NCBI GenBank assembly: GCA_032622095.1
Contig: CP136063.1
Location: 280,357,426 to 280,421,425 of the forward strand
Source of the DNA: Siphonodentalium dalli
Taxonomy: Eukaryota; Mollusca; Scaphopoda; Gadilida; Siphonodentaliidae
DNA length: 64,000 bases
Direction of reading: 5' to 3'
Made by a program: the position numbers and the translations under genes. The stretch's first letter is position 1. Every line of letters starts with the position of its first letter. Shown piece after piece: positions 33,170-46,600 of this stretch. The notes under the pieces were generated by a model. That model was not told the origin of the DNA. It searched no databases and was given only the letters and a program-made list of their open reading frames with translations.

Positions 33170-33428
33170 TTAACCCTTTCAGTGCCAGGGGCCGATCTCA
33201 TCGGCCCTAATTTACGGTCTGTAAAATCGGCCCTAAAAAAATTAAAACATTTTTTTTTTTTTTAGATTTTAAAAACATTATTAAAATTGTAAAAATTAAT
33301 AACAAATGATGAAAAATTGTTAGGCCAATGCATTCTCTTATATATGCGAGGCGACCTATATAAGAGAATGCATTGGCACAGGGTATATGGGTTGATACAA
33401 AAATCGGACCTGGCACTCAAAGGGTTAA
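33170..33428. mobile_element. piggyBac-like MITE with TTAA and CCCTTT ends
   Basis: TTAA|CCCTTTCAGTGCCAGG at the left is mirrored by CCTGGCACTCAAAGGG|TTAA at the right, with AAATCGG inside. A partial hairpin (33324-33377) is embedded. TTAA duplications with CCCT ends are typical of piggyBac. Confidence 0.68.
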
Positions 33429-33559
33429 CAGATATCCTTGAAGGAATAAATTAGAATCAAGTAACAGATCATGACAGAGTATCCAGTTATCAAAGAATTA
33501 AGTATTTATTAGCTTAACTATTCCACTGGGGCTTCCTGAAATTTTAACGAAAACCCTGT

Positions 33560-33696
33560 GCCAATGCATTCTCTTATATATGCGAGTCTACCATAGGGAG
33601 CCTCATATATATAAGAGAATACATTGGCCTAATTAGTGTTTACCTTGACTATGTAAGCCAGGCATTCTCTTATATACAAGAAAATCCACTGGCACA
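33560..33696. repeat. Hairpin copies, one full and one degenerate
   Basis: 33560-33628 is a full palindrome preceded by CCCTGT. 33658-33696 is a shortened arm pair ending CCACTGGCACAGG. Confidence 0.6.
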
Positions 33697-33719
33697 GGAT
33701 CTTTCAACATGAATTAAGT

Positions 33720-34670
33720 CTTTATATAACAAATTTTAGATAGTTTCTCCTTGTATGAAATAATTATATGTATGAGTTGGAAATCCCTGCAAATGTAGTA
33801 TCAATTAATGGGCCATATATTTGTTACTATATTTAGAACTTTTAGATAGAGGCCTCCACCATGGTGCTCACAACGAATGCAAGCAGCAAAATGTCTCCAA
33901 TTGATTGTATCTATTGCAATATTAAGTGCGAATCAAGTAGACAAGACCAGAAGTCTGGCATAATTATGCTTATTTTCAATAATTAAAATGACTAAAAAAC
34001 GCAAATATAAAAGTTGGTCATAAATATCAGGGACCAGGGAATGGCAGTTATTTATTACGAAAAAAAATTCCAAATAAAATCAATATTAATTGATAGACTC
34101 GTTTCCGGACAAGGGTCTTCGGTTCATATTTAATTTTTCATACCCAGGAAACTATATGAATCATGCTGCGAAAGAGTTATTACATCTTAACGCTGCTCCC
34201 TTCATGAAAGTGTTAATAAGTGGCTCATAGTGAAAAAGTATGACACAATTATGACAATATATTATTTTTTTAATTGTCTTCAACTGTAGCAGTCAAATAA
34301 AATATATAAACTCAAACATCCCAATAATAAAGAATATGAAAAATACAACTAAAGTACATGTTTTACTTCAAAGATTATGTGTGGTCAAACACAAATTGCA
34401 AAAGCTAAGTATAAATAAAATGACTGTTTGATATTCATGTAGGGCTAAATAACTAAGTCAAGAAATTAATTGTTGATCAGTGGAAAGAGCTTGAAGATGC
34501 TATGACATAGATAGATATACCATGTTTGAGTAACTAGAAGTACTCGGGCTGCATTGTATCTATTATCTGCATTATATTGGCTTTCTATTCTCAGGAAATT
34601 GGAATATATGTAGACGTCGACATGTCATATTCTAACTTCTGAATTCACCCATCCATGACTAGAGCTTTCT
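33720..34670. other. No gene seen
   Basis: AT-rich sequence lacking recognised elements, ending in the flank (GCTTTCTGAAATTTTGC) that precedes hairpin copies. Confidence 0.45.
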
Positions 34671-34674
34671 GAAA

Positions 34675-35340
34675 TTTTGCAAAAACCCTGTGCCAATGCA
34701 TTCTCTTATATACCGTATGCGAGTCTCCCATAAGAGAATACATTGGCCTAATAATATTTAGCTTGACCTTATAAGCCAGTGCACTCTCAAATATATGTGT
34801 GGCTCCCTATGGGTGACTCGCATATATAAGAGAATGAACTGCACAGGATCTTTAATACTGCACCAGCGCGGCTCTCGTCATGAAAGGATTTATCGATAAA
34901 ATAAGATTTTATATTCACAAAGAAGTGAAGTAATTTTGTTCTGACAGTTTGATGTTTCAACCAGTATTCAACCCATCCAAGACTGGAGCTTCCAGAAATT
35001 TTGCGAAAAACCCTGTGCCAATACATTCTCTTATATATGCGAGTTTCCCATTGGGAGCCTTGCATATATAAGGGAATGCATTGGCCTAACATTATTTACC
35101 ATGATACTGTAAGCCAGTGCATTCTCTTATATATACGAGTTTCCCATTGGGAGCCTTGCATATATAAGGGAATGCATTGGCCTAACATTATTTACCATGA
35201 TACTGTAAGCCAGTGCATTCTCTTATATATGCAAGGCTCCCTAAGGGAGACTCGTATATATAAGAGAATGCACTGGCACAGGGTCTTTAATATTGCACCA
35301 GCCCAGCTCCCTCATGAAAGGTTAACATGAAAATCGTTTT
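34675..35340. mobile_element. Hairpin cluster, CCAGTGC subfamily, five palindromes
   Basis: Palindromes at 34691-34747, 34775-34842, 35017-35085, 35113-35181 and 35209-35277. Several use CTCCC/GGGAG inner stems instead of CGACC/GGTCG, and the outer base pair changes from A-T to G-C in 35209-35277. Flanks GCACCAGC and GCTTCC..AAATTTTGCG recur. Confidence 0.65.
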
Positions 35341-35785
35341 CAGATCAAAAGTCAAATATCTTTTTACTTTCGGTCAGTTTTGCCGAGTGATTAGAGTGTG
35401 AAATATACACCAGGATTGTTGGGTGAGTGTAATTTTGTGTGTAGATGTACGTGTGTAAGTTGCCGCTCTAATGAAGCGCGTGTAAATTGTCAGCTCGCAT
35501 TAGACTCGACATGGCTCAACAACCGGAGTAATAATGTAAATGTAAAAAGAACAGAGACTGCATGATATACTACCGACATTGGTAGTAAGACGCAGTTGGA
35601 GATGATGACATAACTTCAAAGTATGGAGACATAATTCAGGAATACTACAAGCTTTAGTTCAATAACGCGCATCATTTTTGTGACTGAACACTCTTTCCAC
35701 TGATATACATTATTTAAAATGAGAAGTCATGAACACTATCTATTCCTGTAACCCTTTCTTTACCAAATACTCATTGACGAGTAGT
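35340..35785. other. No gene seen
   Basis: Sequence between two hairpin elements, with no frames or splice signals of note. Confidence 0.45.
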
Positions 35786-35786
35786 T

Positions 35787-36231
35787 ATCAAATCCAGTCG
35801 TAAGTCGTAATTTTTACCCTGTGCTCATGCATTCTCTTATATATGCGAGTCGACCATAGGTCACCTCGCATATATAAGAGAATGCATTGGCCTAACAATT
35901 ATTTACAATTTTAATAATTTTTTTCTTCTGTTCTTTAACAATTTTATAATTTCACCCATACAGAGCCCCAGACAAACATGAGCAGACGACACTCTTCTAT
36001 ATGCTTCTATATATGTGTGGGGCTCCCTGCAGGGTAATGGATGTTTTTTATTTTATGTCCTAAAAATTGTAAGAAACATTTATTTAAAAAACAATTATAA
36101 AAAATTGTTAGGCCAATGCATTCTCTTATATATGCGAGGCGACCTATGGTCGACTCGCATATATAAGAGAATGCATTGGCACAGGGTAAAAAAAATCCCG
36201 ACTTACGACTGGATTTGATATGGCGGGTCAC
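35787..36231. mobile_element. Double-hairpin element, copy with outer TIRs
   Basis: ATCAAATCCAGTCGTAAGTC at the left is mirrored by GACTTACGACTGGATTTGAT and GGCGGGTCACA at the right. Hairpins are at 35823-35891 and 36112-36180, with the same middle as the 3899-4360 copy. Confidence 0.65.
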
Positions 36232-36247
36232 AAATGATCTAAGGCCT

Positions 36248-36493
36248 TTAACCCTCTCTATATCAAACTCTCATTGATGAGTAGTTCCCTTAGGAAATGT
36301 TCAGATAATAAGTTCAACAAACGACCATAGGCTGTTTGTTGAACTTATTATCTGAACATTTGGACTATTATCTGAAATTGGACTCCTTCTGCACTGTTAT
36401 TATCTGTCATTTGGTTATTTTTCCTGAAAACCCTCCATGGCCAGATAAACAATGGACAGAGTGGGAGAATCCATTTAGTATAGAAAGGGTTAA
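36248..36493. mobile_element. piggyBac-like MITE, intact short copy
   Basis: TTAA|CCCTCTCTAT and TATAGAAAGGG|TTAA bound a 238-bp element containing an AACAAACGACCATAGGCTGTTTGTT palindrome-like core (split here by position, 36307-36350). Confidence 0.65.
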
Positions 36494-36700
36494 AAACCAG
36501 TCACATTCTAATTTTATTGCTTTGTGAAAAAAAAATATCAAACGGCTGAAAACAAGAGTGTTTATTCTATAAATGAGAAGAAAGACAGTAGATGATTTAG
36601 TGAAATAAGAATCCCAATGGAAGAACTTCATCTCTATACCCTCCAGTAGAACTCACTGCAATGACCTGCATATAGGCCTTGAAATAGTGTGTCTGTCATT

Positions 36701-36795
36701 TGCAGAATGAGGTCCCCAAAGGGTGAATTTAGTGATGCTACCCTGCACAGTGGGCTAGCATCACCAAATTCACCCTCTGTGGACTTCATTCTGCT
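36701..36795. repeat. GCAGAATGAGGTCC palindrome, copy 3
   Basis: TGCAGAATGAGGTCCCC ... GGACTTCATTCTGC has an inner stem GTGAATTTAGTGATGCTA / TAGCATCACCAAATTCAC. Confidence 0.6.
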
Positions 36796-37445
36796 TAGGC
36801 CTCATCTTCTGGGAAGTGTCTATAGTCTCTAATTAACATTATTTTAGTTACTTTTTCTCTTCTCTTCAGCTGAAGTTTCATTATCCCGTAATTTTCAGAA
36901 GAAAAAATGCATAATCGAGTGACTAATGGGTGAACATCACCAACCTCAACTTGGAAACTTCAATCTGATTCTAGGTTAAAAATAAAATATTATTATTAAT
37001 GTATTCGCTTACTTCATGCTCATGTTCACTAAAATATGAAGCGTGTGGTGTAGAGAATAGTTAGTTGGTGGCAAAGATTTTTTCCCTCTACTTTTCCCCA
37101 CTATTTTAACTATTTTGTGGGAAGAAATACCTCAAATTACTTCTATAATTTGAATAAAACCGAAACATTCTCAAAAATCTTGTGAAATTCATATATAGTT
37201 CCACTGGCACTGTTTGTTGATTGTTATGGTGGTGATGAATATTTGTTGTTATTATTTTTTTTCCTTCCAGCACCTTCTTTTTTCAACTTAATTAAACCAG
37301 ACTATAATATTGATGTGGCCTTGTCTTGGTTCCCGTTATGTTTTCATCTCGATATTGCAACATGAGAATGCCAAGACAGCCTTCTGGACAATCATAAGAT
37401 GTTATTTCTTAATACCGGCAAAATATAGGACATAATTGCAATCAG
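36796..37445. other. No gene seen; region beyond the RIIAD1-like gene
   Basis: AT-rich sequence downstream (minus sense) of the RIIAD1-like polyadenylation signal, without recognised features. Confidence 0.45.
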
Positions 37446-37451
37446 TTTATT
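37446..37451 (-). terminator. Polyadenylation signal AATAAA of RIIAD1-like gene
   Basis: AATAAA on the minus strand lies 46 nt beyond the TGA of exon 4. This gives a very short 3' UTR, which suits a small ciliary gene. The cleavage site itself is not visible. Confidence 0.6.
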
Positions 37452-37496
37452 AGCAATGGGCTGCGAGTGATTGTCATGGTCCCTCAATTAATTTGA

Positions 37497-37630
37497 TCAT
37501 GGCATTATTCTTCTGGAGGCAGGATATGACAAGACTGTTATATTTTTTGCAAGACTCTGCTTTATTTTGGAGTGTCTGCTTTCTAGCTGTTTCTGCACCA
37601 GTTCAGCTAGCTGCGGATTCACAAAGTAAT
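37497..37630 (-). CDS. RIIAD1: RIIAD1-like exon 4 (stop codon)
   Basis: The acceptor TTCTGTTTATTTTAG precedes a 134-nt coding segment that completes Asp and reads YFVNPQLAELVQKQLES and a basic tail to TGA at 37499-37497. The start matches the DYFTDP-type end of the RIIa domain. The C-terminal tail is longer than in vertebrate proteins I recall. Confidence 0.87.
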
Positions 37631-40600
37631 CTAAAATAAACAGAACACAAGTGACGATATCTTGTAACAGGAGAGATTAACCCATTATTTTCCTGTCATG
37701 ACGGAGCCACGCTGGTGCAGCATTAAAGATCCAGTGCATTCTCTTATAAATGCCAGTCTCCAATAGGGGGCCTCGAATATATAAGAAATGCATTGGCTTA
37801 CAATTTCAAGGTAAATAATGTTAGGCCAATGCATTCTTTTACATATGCAAGACTCGCATATATTAGAGAATTCATTGGCACACGGGTTTCTAAAAATTTC
37901 AGGAAGCTCCAGGCATGGAAGGGTTTAATATTTATAGGGATATCAGTTAATATTTATAGGGATATCAGTTAATATTTATAGGGATATCAGTTAATATTTA
38001 TAGGGGTATCAGTTAATATTTATAGGGATATCAGTTAATATTTATAGGGATATCAGTTAATATTTATAGGGATATCAGTTAATATTTATAGGGATATCAG
38101 TTAATATTTATAGGGATATCAGTTAATATTTATAGGGATATCAGTTAATATTTATAGGGATATCAGTTAATATTTATAGGGATATCAGTTAATATTTATA
38201 GGGATATCAGTTAATATTTATAGGGATATCAGTTAATATTTATAGGGATATCAGTTAATATTTATAGGGATATCAGTTAATATTTATAGGGATATCAGTT
38301 AATATTTATAGGGATATCAGTTAATATTTATAGGGATATCAGTTAATATTTATAGGGATATCAGTTAATATTTATAGGGATATCAGTTAAGGACCAGGCG
38401 CATGTTTTGCCAAAATTTAATGATATTTCAAAATGGATTTTCTCAAAATCTGTCCGACCATTTAATGGACCTCTGATCTATGCATGTTTGATATCATCAT
38501 GCTACGGAAAGGCTGCCCTCTATGTTCATATACATGTATGCAAAGCGTCCATTTGACCTAATCCAAAGACATACAAGCAAGATAACTCATGCCCACAATT
38601 CTGGTGATAAGTTTGTTGAACCTGCACAGAATGATGCAATTTTTTTTTATCTTTGTATTAAATATAGGTAAGCGATTTATTTAACTACCATTGCCCACGC
38701 AACTCTTCTTCAAGTTGCAATGCACACATATACATGTATAGTTTATCATAACTAGAGTAATGCTCTAAATAATCGACTCCTTAACCACAGCAGAATTATG
38801 GGTAACTTTTCAGGATTTAGTCGGAAATATGGCTTGTTGCCATCCATCGGAAAGCTCTCAGTGAGAGCTTTCCGATGAATGGCAACAAGCCATATTTCCG
38901 ACTAAATCCTGAAAAGTTACCTATAATTCTTATGTGGTTAAGGAGTCGATTATTTAGGGCATTACTGTATAAGGTTAAGGAATATGGAATCTCCATTTTC
39001 AAATGTGTCAACAGTTAAAGAAGAGTAACAGGACGGAACTCGGTCCGAAACAGCATCAACCCAACCATATTCCAAGCTGCTGTGGACGGAACTCGGTCCA
39101 AAACAGCATCAACCCAACCATATTCCAAGCTGCTGAGTAACAGGACGGAACTCGGTCCAAAACAGCATCAACCCAACCATATTCCAAGCTGCTGAGTAAC
39201 AGGACGGAACTCGGTCCAAAACAGCATCAACCCAACCATATTCCAAGCTGCTGAGTAACAGGACGGAACTCGGTCCAAAACAGCATCAACCCAACCATAT
39301 TCCAAGCTGCTGTGGACCCATAAGACTTGGTCTACATTGTAATATACGTGGCTATGATATTATATCATGCATTTAAAAATTTAACCTTAATTAATGAAGC
39401 TTCCTCTCATAGAGCCGAGGCAATAAGATATTTTGTGATAGGATTGTTGCGTGAAATTATTAATTATTCTAGCAGTTCTCGATACCGGTACATAAAGGGA
39501 CAAAAAAAAGATAAAAATAATTTTAACCTCTCAAATGTGTCAAAATTCATTATTTTGGTCTCCTCTTATTAATTCTATATACAATGAAGATGAGAATATC
39601 ATGTGAAATTCTAGAATGATAGATCCAGAGAAACCTTTTTTGAAAATGTCTTGCAATTTTTGCCTAGATTTATGCAAAACACATTTCTGACACTTAATAT
39701 AAGCAGATGAATCATACTAATGATCAATCTATATGGATACTCAAATAAGATGTTCAACAAGTTGGACCTAACTAAACTAAGGATACCCCCCCCCCCCCCC
39801 CATGTTTTAAAAACACTATGATGTTTCAGGGGAATAACTCCACACAAAAAAGTCAGACAGACATCATAATCGCAGACGCACAGGTTCCCATGGTAATAAA
39901 TATCTGTATCAAGTTTTTAAAAAATTGACCTAAAAATGTAGGAATAAAAGCTCGGACAAAATTATGCATGTTTCAAAAAATTCAAAAAAGGGGGATAACT
40001 CCACCAAAAGAAGTCTGACTGACATCATAATTGCAGGTCACAGGTTCCCATGGTGGTTGATGTCTGTGCCAAGTTTCATGGAAAATGATCAAAAAAGGAC
40101 TGAGGAAAAACTCTGGACAAATTTTGTGTCCACGGACAGACGACGGATGGCCGGACAAGTTGATTCCAGTATACTGCCCCGCAACGAATACTTAATGAAT
40201 CAATGGTAATCGAATAACTACTTGTCAATAACATTCCATTATCAAAGGGCATTCCCGAAGACTCGAACAGCTGTGTATCAAACTAATAATTTGGTGGCTG
40301 GGTAGTGTTCATTCTAAAAATTTAACATTTTCAACTAATATTTCCGAAAATATTGACCATGTTGTCTGCATGATTTGAACGGTGTTGCCTGCATGATCTG
40401 CATGAACGGTGTTGACCATGTTGTCTGCATGATCGGAACGGTGTATAGAAATGTAAATATTGATCACTTCATTCAGTCCAAATAAAAACAGGATGAAAAT
40501 GTCACCATGAGTGTCATTGTATATAAGTTTCTATATATGTATGACATTGAATGTTGCTACTTTGAAGGAAAGACCTTAAAGGAATACAGTCCTGAAAAAA

Positions 40601-43600
40601 CAATATTATTTTCTTTCAATATACCGATAATATATATATAAAATGTCCATTGGGCGCATATAATCTAATATTCGGCCGCCAATCGTTATTTTTATAACGA
40701 TTAAAAAAAATTCCGAAGTTAGCCGAAGATTTTGTTGTAGACGAAGTCACGTGATCATCAGCCCGATCACGTGATTGTCACATGTAAACAGAAGCATAGC
40801 ACGTGATCGATCACGTGGTAACTCATTGACAACGCATAGATACGCGACGGCGGTATTTTAAGTTTGCATGTAGTCGATCGCGGCCTTTGAAGATTGTCGC
40901 GTTATCGCACTGCGAATGCAAAACTTCGCCGAAAACATCGCCTTTCTCGTAATTAAATGTCTTTATCGTGTTATTATTACTATTATTATATGTATCGCGA
41001 TGTGTTGTTACTATAAAGCCATGCCCGTATATTATTCAGTTTTGCGCGCATTTATCTATATAAACGCGTGCTCGTGTCTATATATATTTTTTCGTTACCG
41101 GAATAGTCCAAGTTATATTATATATGCATATCAAGATTGCATATATACGCGAAGACTTGCACAGTTATTAGGCAATTATCATCTCGTAAACATTCCAATT
41201 TCCAGATGCCATTAGTCGTGTGTCAATAAAGAGCGTTTCGTTTTAATTTATCGTAACGCGGTAAAACAACACAAAATTGGTTTATTGCTGTCGGATTTAA
41301 TCAATTATAATCAAGTCATTCATTACCAATATGATATGATAAGTTCATTTTTCCTTGGTTATGAATCATGTATATATTTGGGCAATATGGTGTATATATA
41401 TATTTCGGAATATTGCTTCCCCCACCCCAAAACAATCTAGCCGACTGTCACTGATGGAAATTCACTGCATCTATGCATGGTTATTGGCCTATAAAATTAG
41501 CACTCTAGCGATGCAGTCTATTGAATATCCAGGTCATAAATCGACCTCTATGTGTCAATTACGCATAACAATAGGGTTATAAAATATATAAATGTTCGCC
41601 GTGGTTCGTTTAAACATCCAATCATATATAACACTTTTTGAAGGAGGGATAATAATCCGGTTTAATATGGAATCACATATTCAAGTGCTCTTTATTCGCA
41701 ATATATCGTAATAGTGAACGCTCTTTATTGCGTCAAGGTAAAGGGACTCGACTTAGAACAGTTGTTCTAGTGATTGTTTACTGATTACAACAATACAGGT
41801 CAATACATGTACATGAACTTCTGATATGCATGCTTTATATATCCTTCCATCATTGTCATAGCAATTTCCGCTTTATTAAACTCTTTTTATTCGTACCATA
41901 TTAGGAAAACTCTTAACATGGAACGCTCTTTATTGAGCCATGGTGAAGGAAATGGGGACTCGACTTAGAATAGTTGTCATCGTGAATTATTCATCAACAT
42001 ACTCCCCACTTTAACTGCAATTGTATGTATTCGTAACCATGACTGACTCGTCAAATTAAACGCTCTTTATTTGGTATATGTAATCGGTTTCTGATTTTGC
42101 GCAACGGGTTTCCCCACAGAAATCCTGCCAAATGTCACGTAAACGAACCTCGTTTGGAAATGAATACAGCATATGCCTAACTGAGAGTCACTAGAATGAA
42201 TGAATGATTGTAAATACGGGACACTCGGGGCGTATATACAGAAAATTAAAACAACATCGCGAACACGCACCCGAATAAAGTTCACATGCCGGCTCGTGTT
42301 TTTATAAGCTTTATACGAAAGTGTTATCTACCCCGCTCAATCGTCCCTCTATATTTTTTGTCAAAACAATACCGTAACTTTCCAAACAGCACTTAAGACA
42401 AATCACAAGTGAAGATAACTCACCGCGCGATGACAATTCACCATGTGTACACAATGCTATTGATATGCCCCGCAGTAATTCCATTACACTCACGCGCTGA
42501 TGTCGATTCCGGATTTTCCATCGCCATATTGGTAGACATAATTAACTCCGACTCCGATTCCCTGTTTTTAATTAGTTTACCTCGCTTGACGTCATGCAAG
42601 GTTTTGCGACGGAGATAGCCGACAACCGGTGGTGGTATTATTTATTTATTTCTCGGCTTATTTATTACGCGATTTTTATGGGACTTGGATCATTGTGATC
42701 ACAATAGGGGTGGCTTTCCGATAGAGTTTTGTTGTTTCATGAGGATAGTAATCCTTTAAGAAAATTATGTTGTCTATGCGATAATAAGGATTCTTTAGGC
42801 AAAAAAAGGGGCTCAAAATTGGCTGCCATTCTGAAGGGAAAAGTCAGGATTTTCCCAATATCTGATCCCGAAATTCCCAGTTTACAGAAAATCTTGATTG
42901 TGAGGAAAAGACAGGATTTACTCTTCTTTATTATGAATAATATAATGTCCTATAATATAATATAATGTCCTATAATATAATATAATGTCCTATAATATAA
43001 TATAATGTCCTATAATATAATATAATGTCCTATTGCTCCAATTAGCATAAAATAGGAATATAAACAACCTGAGAAATGCAATAAAACTGCTTACTATGAG
43101 TTTCACAATGAAACTGCTTGTTTCTATATTCTCCCAATTATAAGCATCTATGGAGTAAATTTTCCAATGGAAATGCACAGGGACTTTTTCAAAACGGGTA
43201 GAAAAATCACTGCTAACTTACCTGCTGCAAATTCCCTGATGTTGTCTGGTTTATTTGTTAGGACTTGACTGTAAATAGATATAACAATTTTAAATCTGAA
43301 TAAACATTTAAATTACAATGAGATACTAACAGGGCTTTATTCTAAGTTAGTCTGACTCAAAAGCAATCCTGCTAGTATACAGTAATGCCCCAAAATAATT
43401 GACTCCTTAACCACAGCAGAATTATGGGTAACTTCTCAGGATTTAGTCGGAAATATGGCTTGTTGCCATTCATCGGAAAGCTCTCACTGAGAGCTTTCCG
43501 ATCAATGGCAACAAGCCATATTTCCGACTAAATCCTGAAAAGTTACCCATAATTCTGCTGTGGTTAAGGAGTCGATTATTTAGGGCATTATTGTATGTCA

Positions 43601-46600
43601 GCATCTATTATGATCTCTGTCTGCCTGACTGTTTCTACTTTCTTTAAAGGGACACAAGGCACACACAGTGGGTAAATGTGCAAAAAATTAAAATCTATAA
43701 AAACATCACGGTATTTACCAGTAAAAAGAACACAAAGAAATAGATAAATGTTGTTCTTATATTCATTATTGACATTATTTTTCAACAAACATCACTGATT
43801 GCATAGTAAGTTAAAATATTTTAGTCTAAATATGATTTTCAGATTATTTTTCAATGCCTTGACCTTTTCCAATGTTAACCATCGGTAATGCCACTTTAAC
43901 AGTAATATTTACACAACAAGGGTTTCAATGTGGGAAATCTCGTTATTGGAGAGCTATTAGTAATAAAAATAAGCATAACGACTTTTATCAAATTTATGTT
44001 ATTTCGCATTAACCAACTTCGAAGGCCTTCAGACCCTTTGTATATATGGAGCGGATATACATGTAGATTAACATCTTAAACTTTACAATACACAGAAAAG
44101 TTGTGACTGTCTCAAAGGACTTGTCATATAGAATATACGCATAGTGTTTCTGAATAACAAATTTAATCCACGAGTGGGATTGGCGATTTACACCACGAGC
44201 TTCAGCGAGTGGTGTAAATCGCCAATCCCATGTGTGGATTAAATTTGTTATTCAGAAACACTATGCATATATTTTGTTTATGCCACGATCTTTACAATAC
44301 GATGGATAAACACTTTTCCATTCAAATTGTATGGAGAAAGTTTAATCCACTCTGCGAAGTTTATGCCACGATCTTTACAATGCGATGGATAAACACTTTT
44401 CCGTTCAAATGGTATGGAGAAAGTTTAATCCACTCTGCAAAGTTTAATCAACAGTAGGCACGTTTAATCAACAGGTGTTGATTAAATGTAAAATTTAAAC
44501 AGATGGCTTTATTTATATAGTAAGATAGGCGATCATGGTATACAAATTAGTAAAGATCCACTGTCTGATTTGAGGGTCCTTGCATCATCAAGTTACAGCA
44601 GCAGTTTTTTTTATCCTGTGCCAATGTAATAGGGTACTACGTCGCTATAAGTTGTGCCAATGCATTCTCTTATGTATGCAAGTCGACCATAGGTCGCCTC
44701 GCATATATAAGAGAATGCATTGGCCTAACATTTTTTACAATTTTAATAATTTTTTCTTGTATTCTTTAACAATTTTATAATTTCACCCATACAGAGCCCC
44801 AGACAAACATGAGCAGACGACACTCTTCTATATGCTTCTATATATATGTGCGGCTCCCTGCAGGGTAATGGATGTTTTTTATTTTATGTCCTAAAATTTG
44901 TAAGAAACATTTATTTTAAAAAAATTATAAAAAATTGTTAGGCCAATGCATTCTCTTATATATGCGAGGCGACCTATGGTCGACTCACATATATAAGAGA
45001 ATGCATTGGCCTAACATTTTTTACAATTTTAATAATTTTTTCTTGTATTCTTTAACAATTTTATAATTTCACCCATACAGAGCCCCAGACAAACATGAGC
45101 AGACGACACTCTTCTATATGCTTCTATATATATGTGCGGCTCCCTGCAGGGTAATGGATGTTTTTTATTTTATGTCCTAAAATTTGTAAGAAACATTTAT
45201 TTTAAAAAAATTATAAAAAATTGTTAGGCCAATGCATTCTCTTATATATGCGAGGCGACCTATGGTCGACTCACATATATAAGAGAATGCATTGGCCTAA
45301 CATTTTTTACAATTTTAATAATTTTTTCTTGTATTCTTTAACAATTTTATAATTTCACCCATACAGAGCCCCAGACAAACATGAGCAGACGACACTCTTC
45401 TATATGCTTCTATATATGTGGGGGGCTCCCTGCAGGGTAATGGATGTTTTTTATTTTATGTCCTAAAATTTGTAAGAAACATTTATTTAAAAAAATTATA
45501 AAAAATTGTTAGGCCAATGCATTCTCTTATATATGCGAGGCGACCTATGGTCGACTCGCATATATAAGAGAATGCATTGGCACAGGGTATCAGATGGCTT
45601 TATTTATATAGTAAGATAGGCGATCGTGGTATAAAGATCCACTGTCTGATTTGAGGGTCCTTGCATCATCCAGTTACAGCAGCAGTTTTTCAATTACTAC
45701 TAAGTTGATGATTAAAATTAGTTTATTACCAACAAGATATGGACTGTCGTCCGGCACATACCCCCATGTGGCATGTATACCACCTAGTGTGGGCATACCT
45801 ATAACCTGTGACTGATATACTCAGACATAGAGACCATAAAGTAAGCATTAAACAAATATAATTGTGTGGTATTCTAGGTGTAAATGGCCATAACTCTGCT
45901 ACTGTTCAAGTTATGACCTGAACAGACATTGGATGGACCAAAAAGCCAACATTTCCAGATAAACAAAGATGAATAACTCTAGAATGGAAAAGCCAAACAA
46001 AACAATGGAACCCTCTATTGAATGTCCTCATAGTAGTGAACATCCATACCAAATTTCATTGTTGCAGTTATTGTCGTGGAACAGTTTATATGTGGCCTAA
46101 CTGACCAGCCGCACTCAGTACCATGTAGACGATTCTCACACGGACAGTTGAACAGTACTCACACACGACTGAAGGCGTTCGAGTTACATTGTATTGTGAC
46201 TTCTGTTTATACGTTAATACAGCATACATCGCAAAACTTATAGTTAGATACGCTCTCTCTCATTGGTCACTCGAACCGGTTAGTCAGAACACCTCAACAT
46301 GGATTATAGAGTCTACTCATTTCACCGTCGAATGTGGCAAGAACTGTTTTCTGAAATCAAGAACTTGATGGAGAACGCAGATGAAATCAAACAGAACGTG
46401 TCGTCTTCACATTGCGACGCGAGCGAGCTGCAACATATCGCCTCAGAACTTGAAGGTCAGGTTGATATTTTGGAATTTATTACAAGGTCAAAGTGTACTT
46501 GATGACAACTTTTTGCCGGACGTTAACGGAACTTTTGAGATTCATAGTTGTCAGGAATTCGAAAATATGTACTGTCAACAATCACCGCAAATGTTCGAAC

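Noticed and set aside
37924-38390. CRISPR array (regular 22-bp repeats)
   Set aside because: Units are directly adjacent with no spacers; it is a minisatellite in animal DNA.
40916-41215. 99-codon hydrophobic plus-strand ORF
   Set aside because: Isoleucine/tyrosine-rich translation of AT-rich sequence with no family resemblance or splice context.
44656-45589. CRISPR-like spacing or tandem genes at 286-bp period
   Set aside because: The units are hairpin plus a constant middle, identical to a dispersed mobile element.
46265-46285. TGGTCACTCGAACC as a tRNA primer-binding site of the LTR element
   Set aside because: It starts 25 bp beyond the end of the left terminal repeat and does not fit the 3' end geometry of a tRNA.
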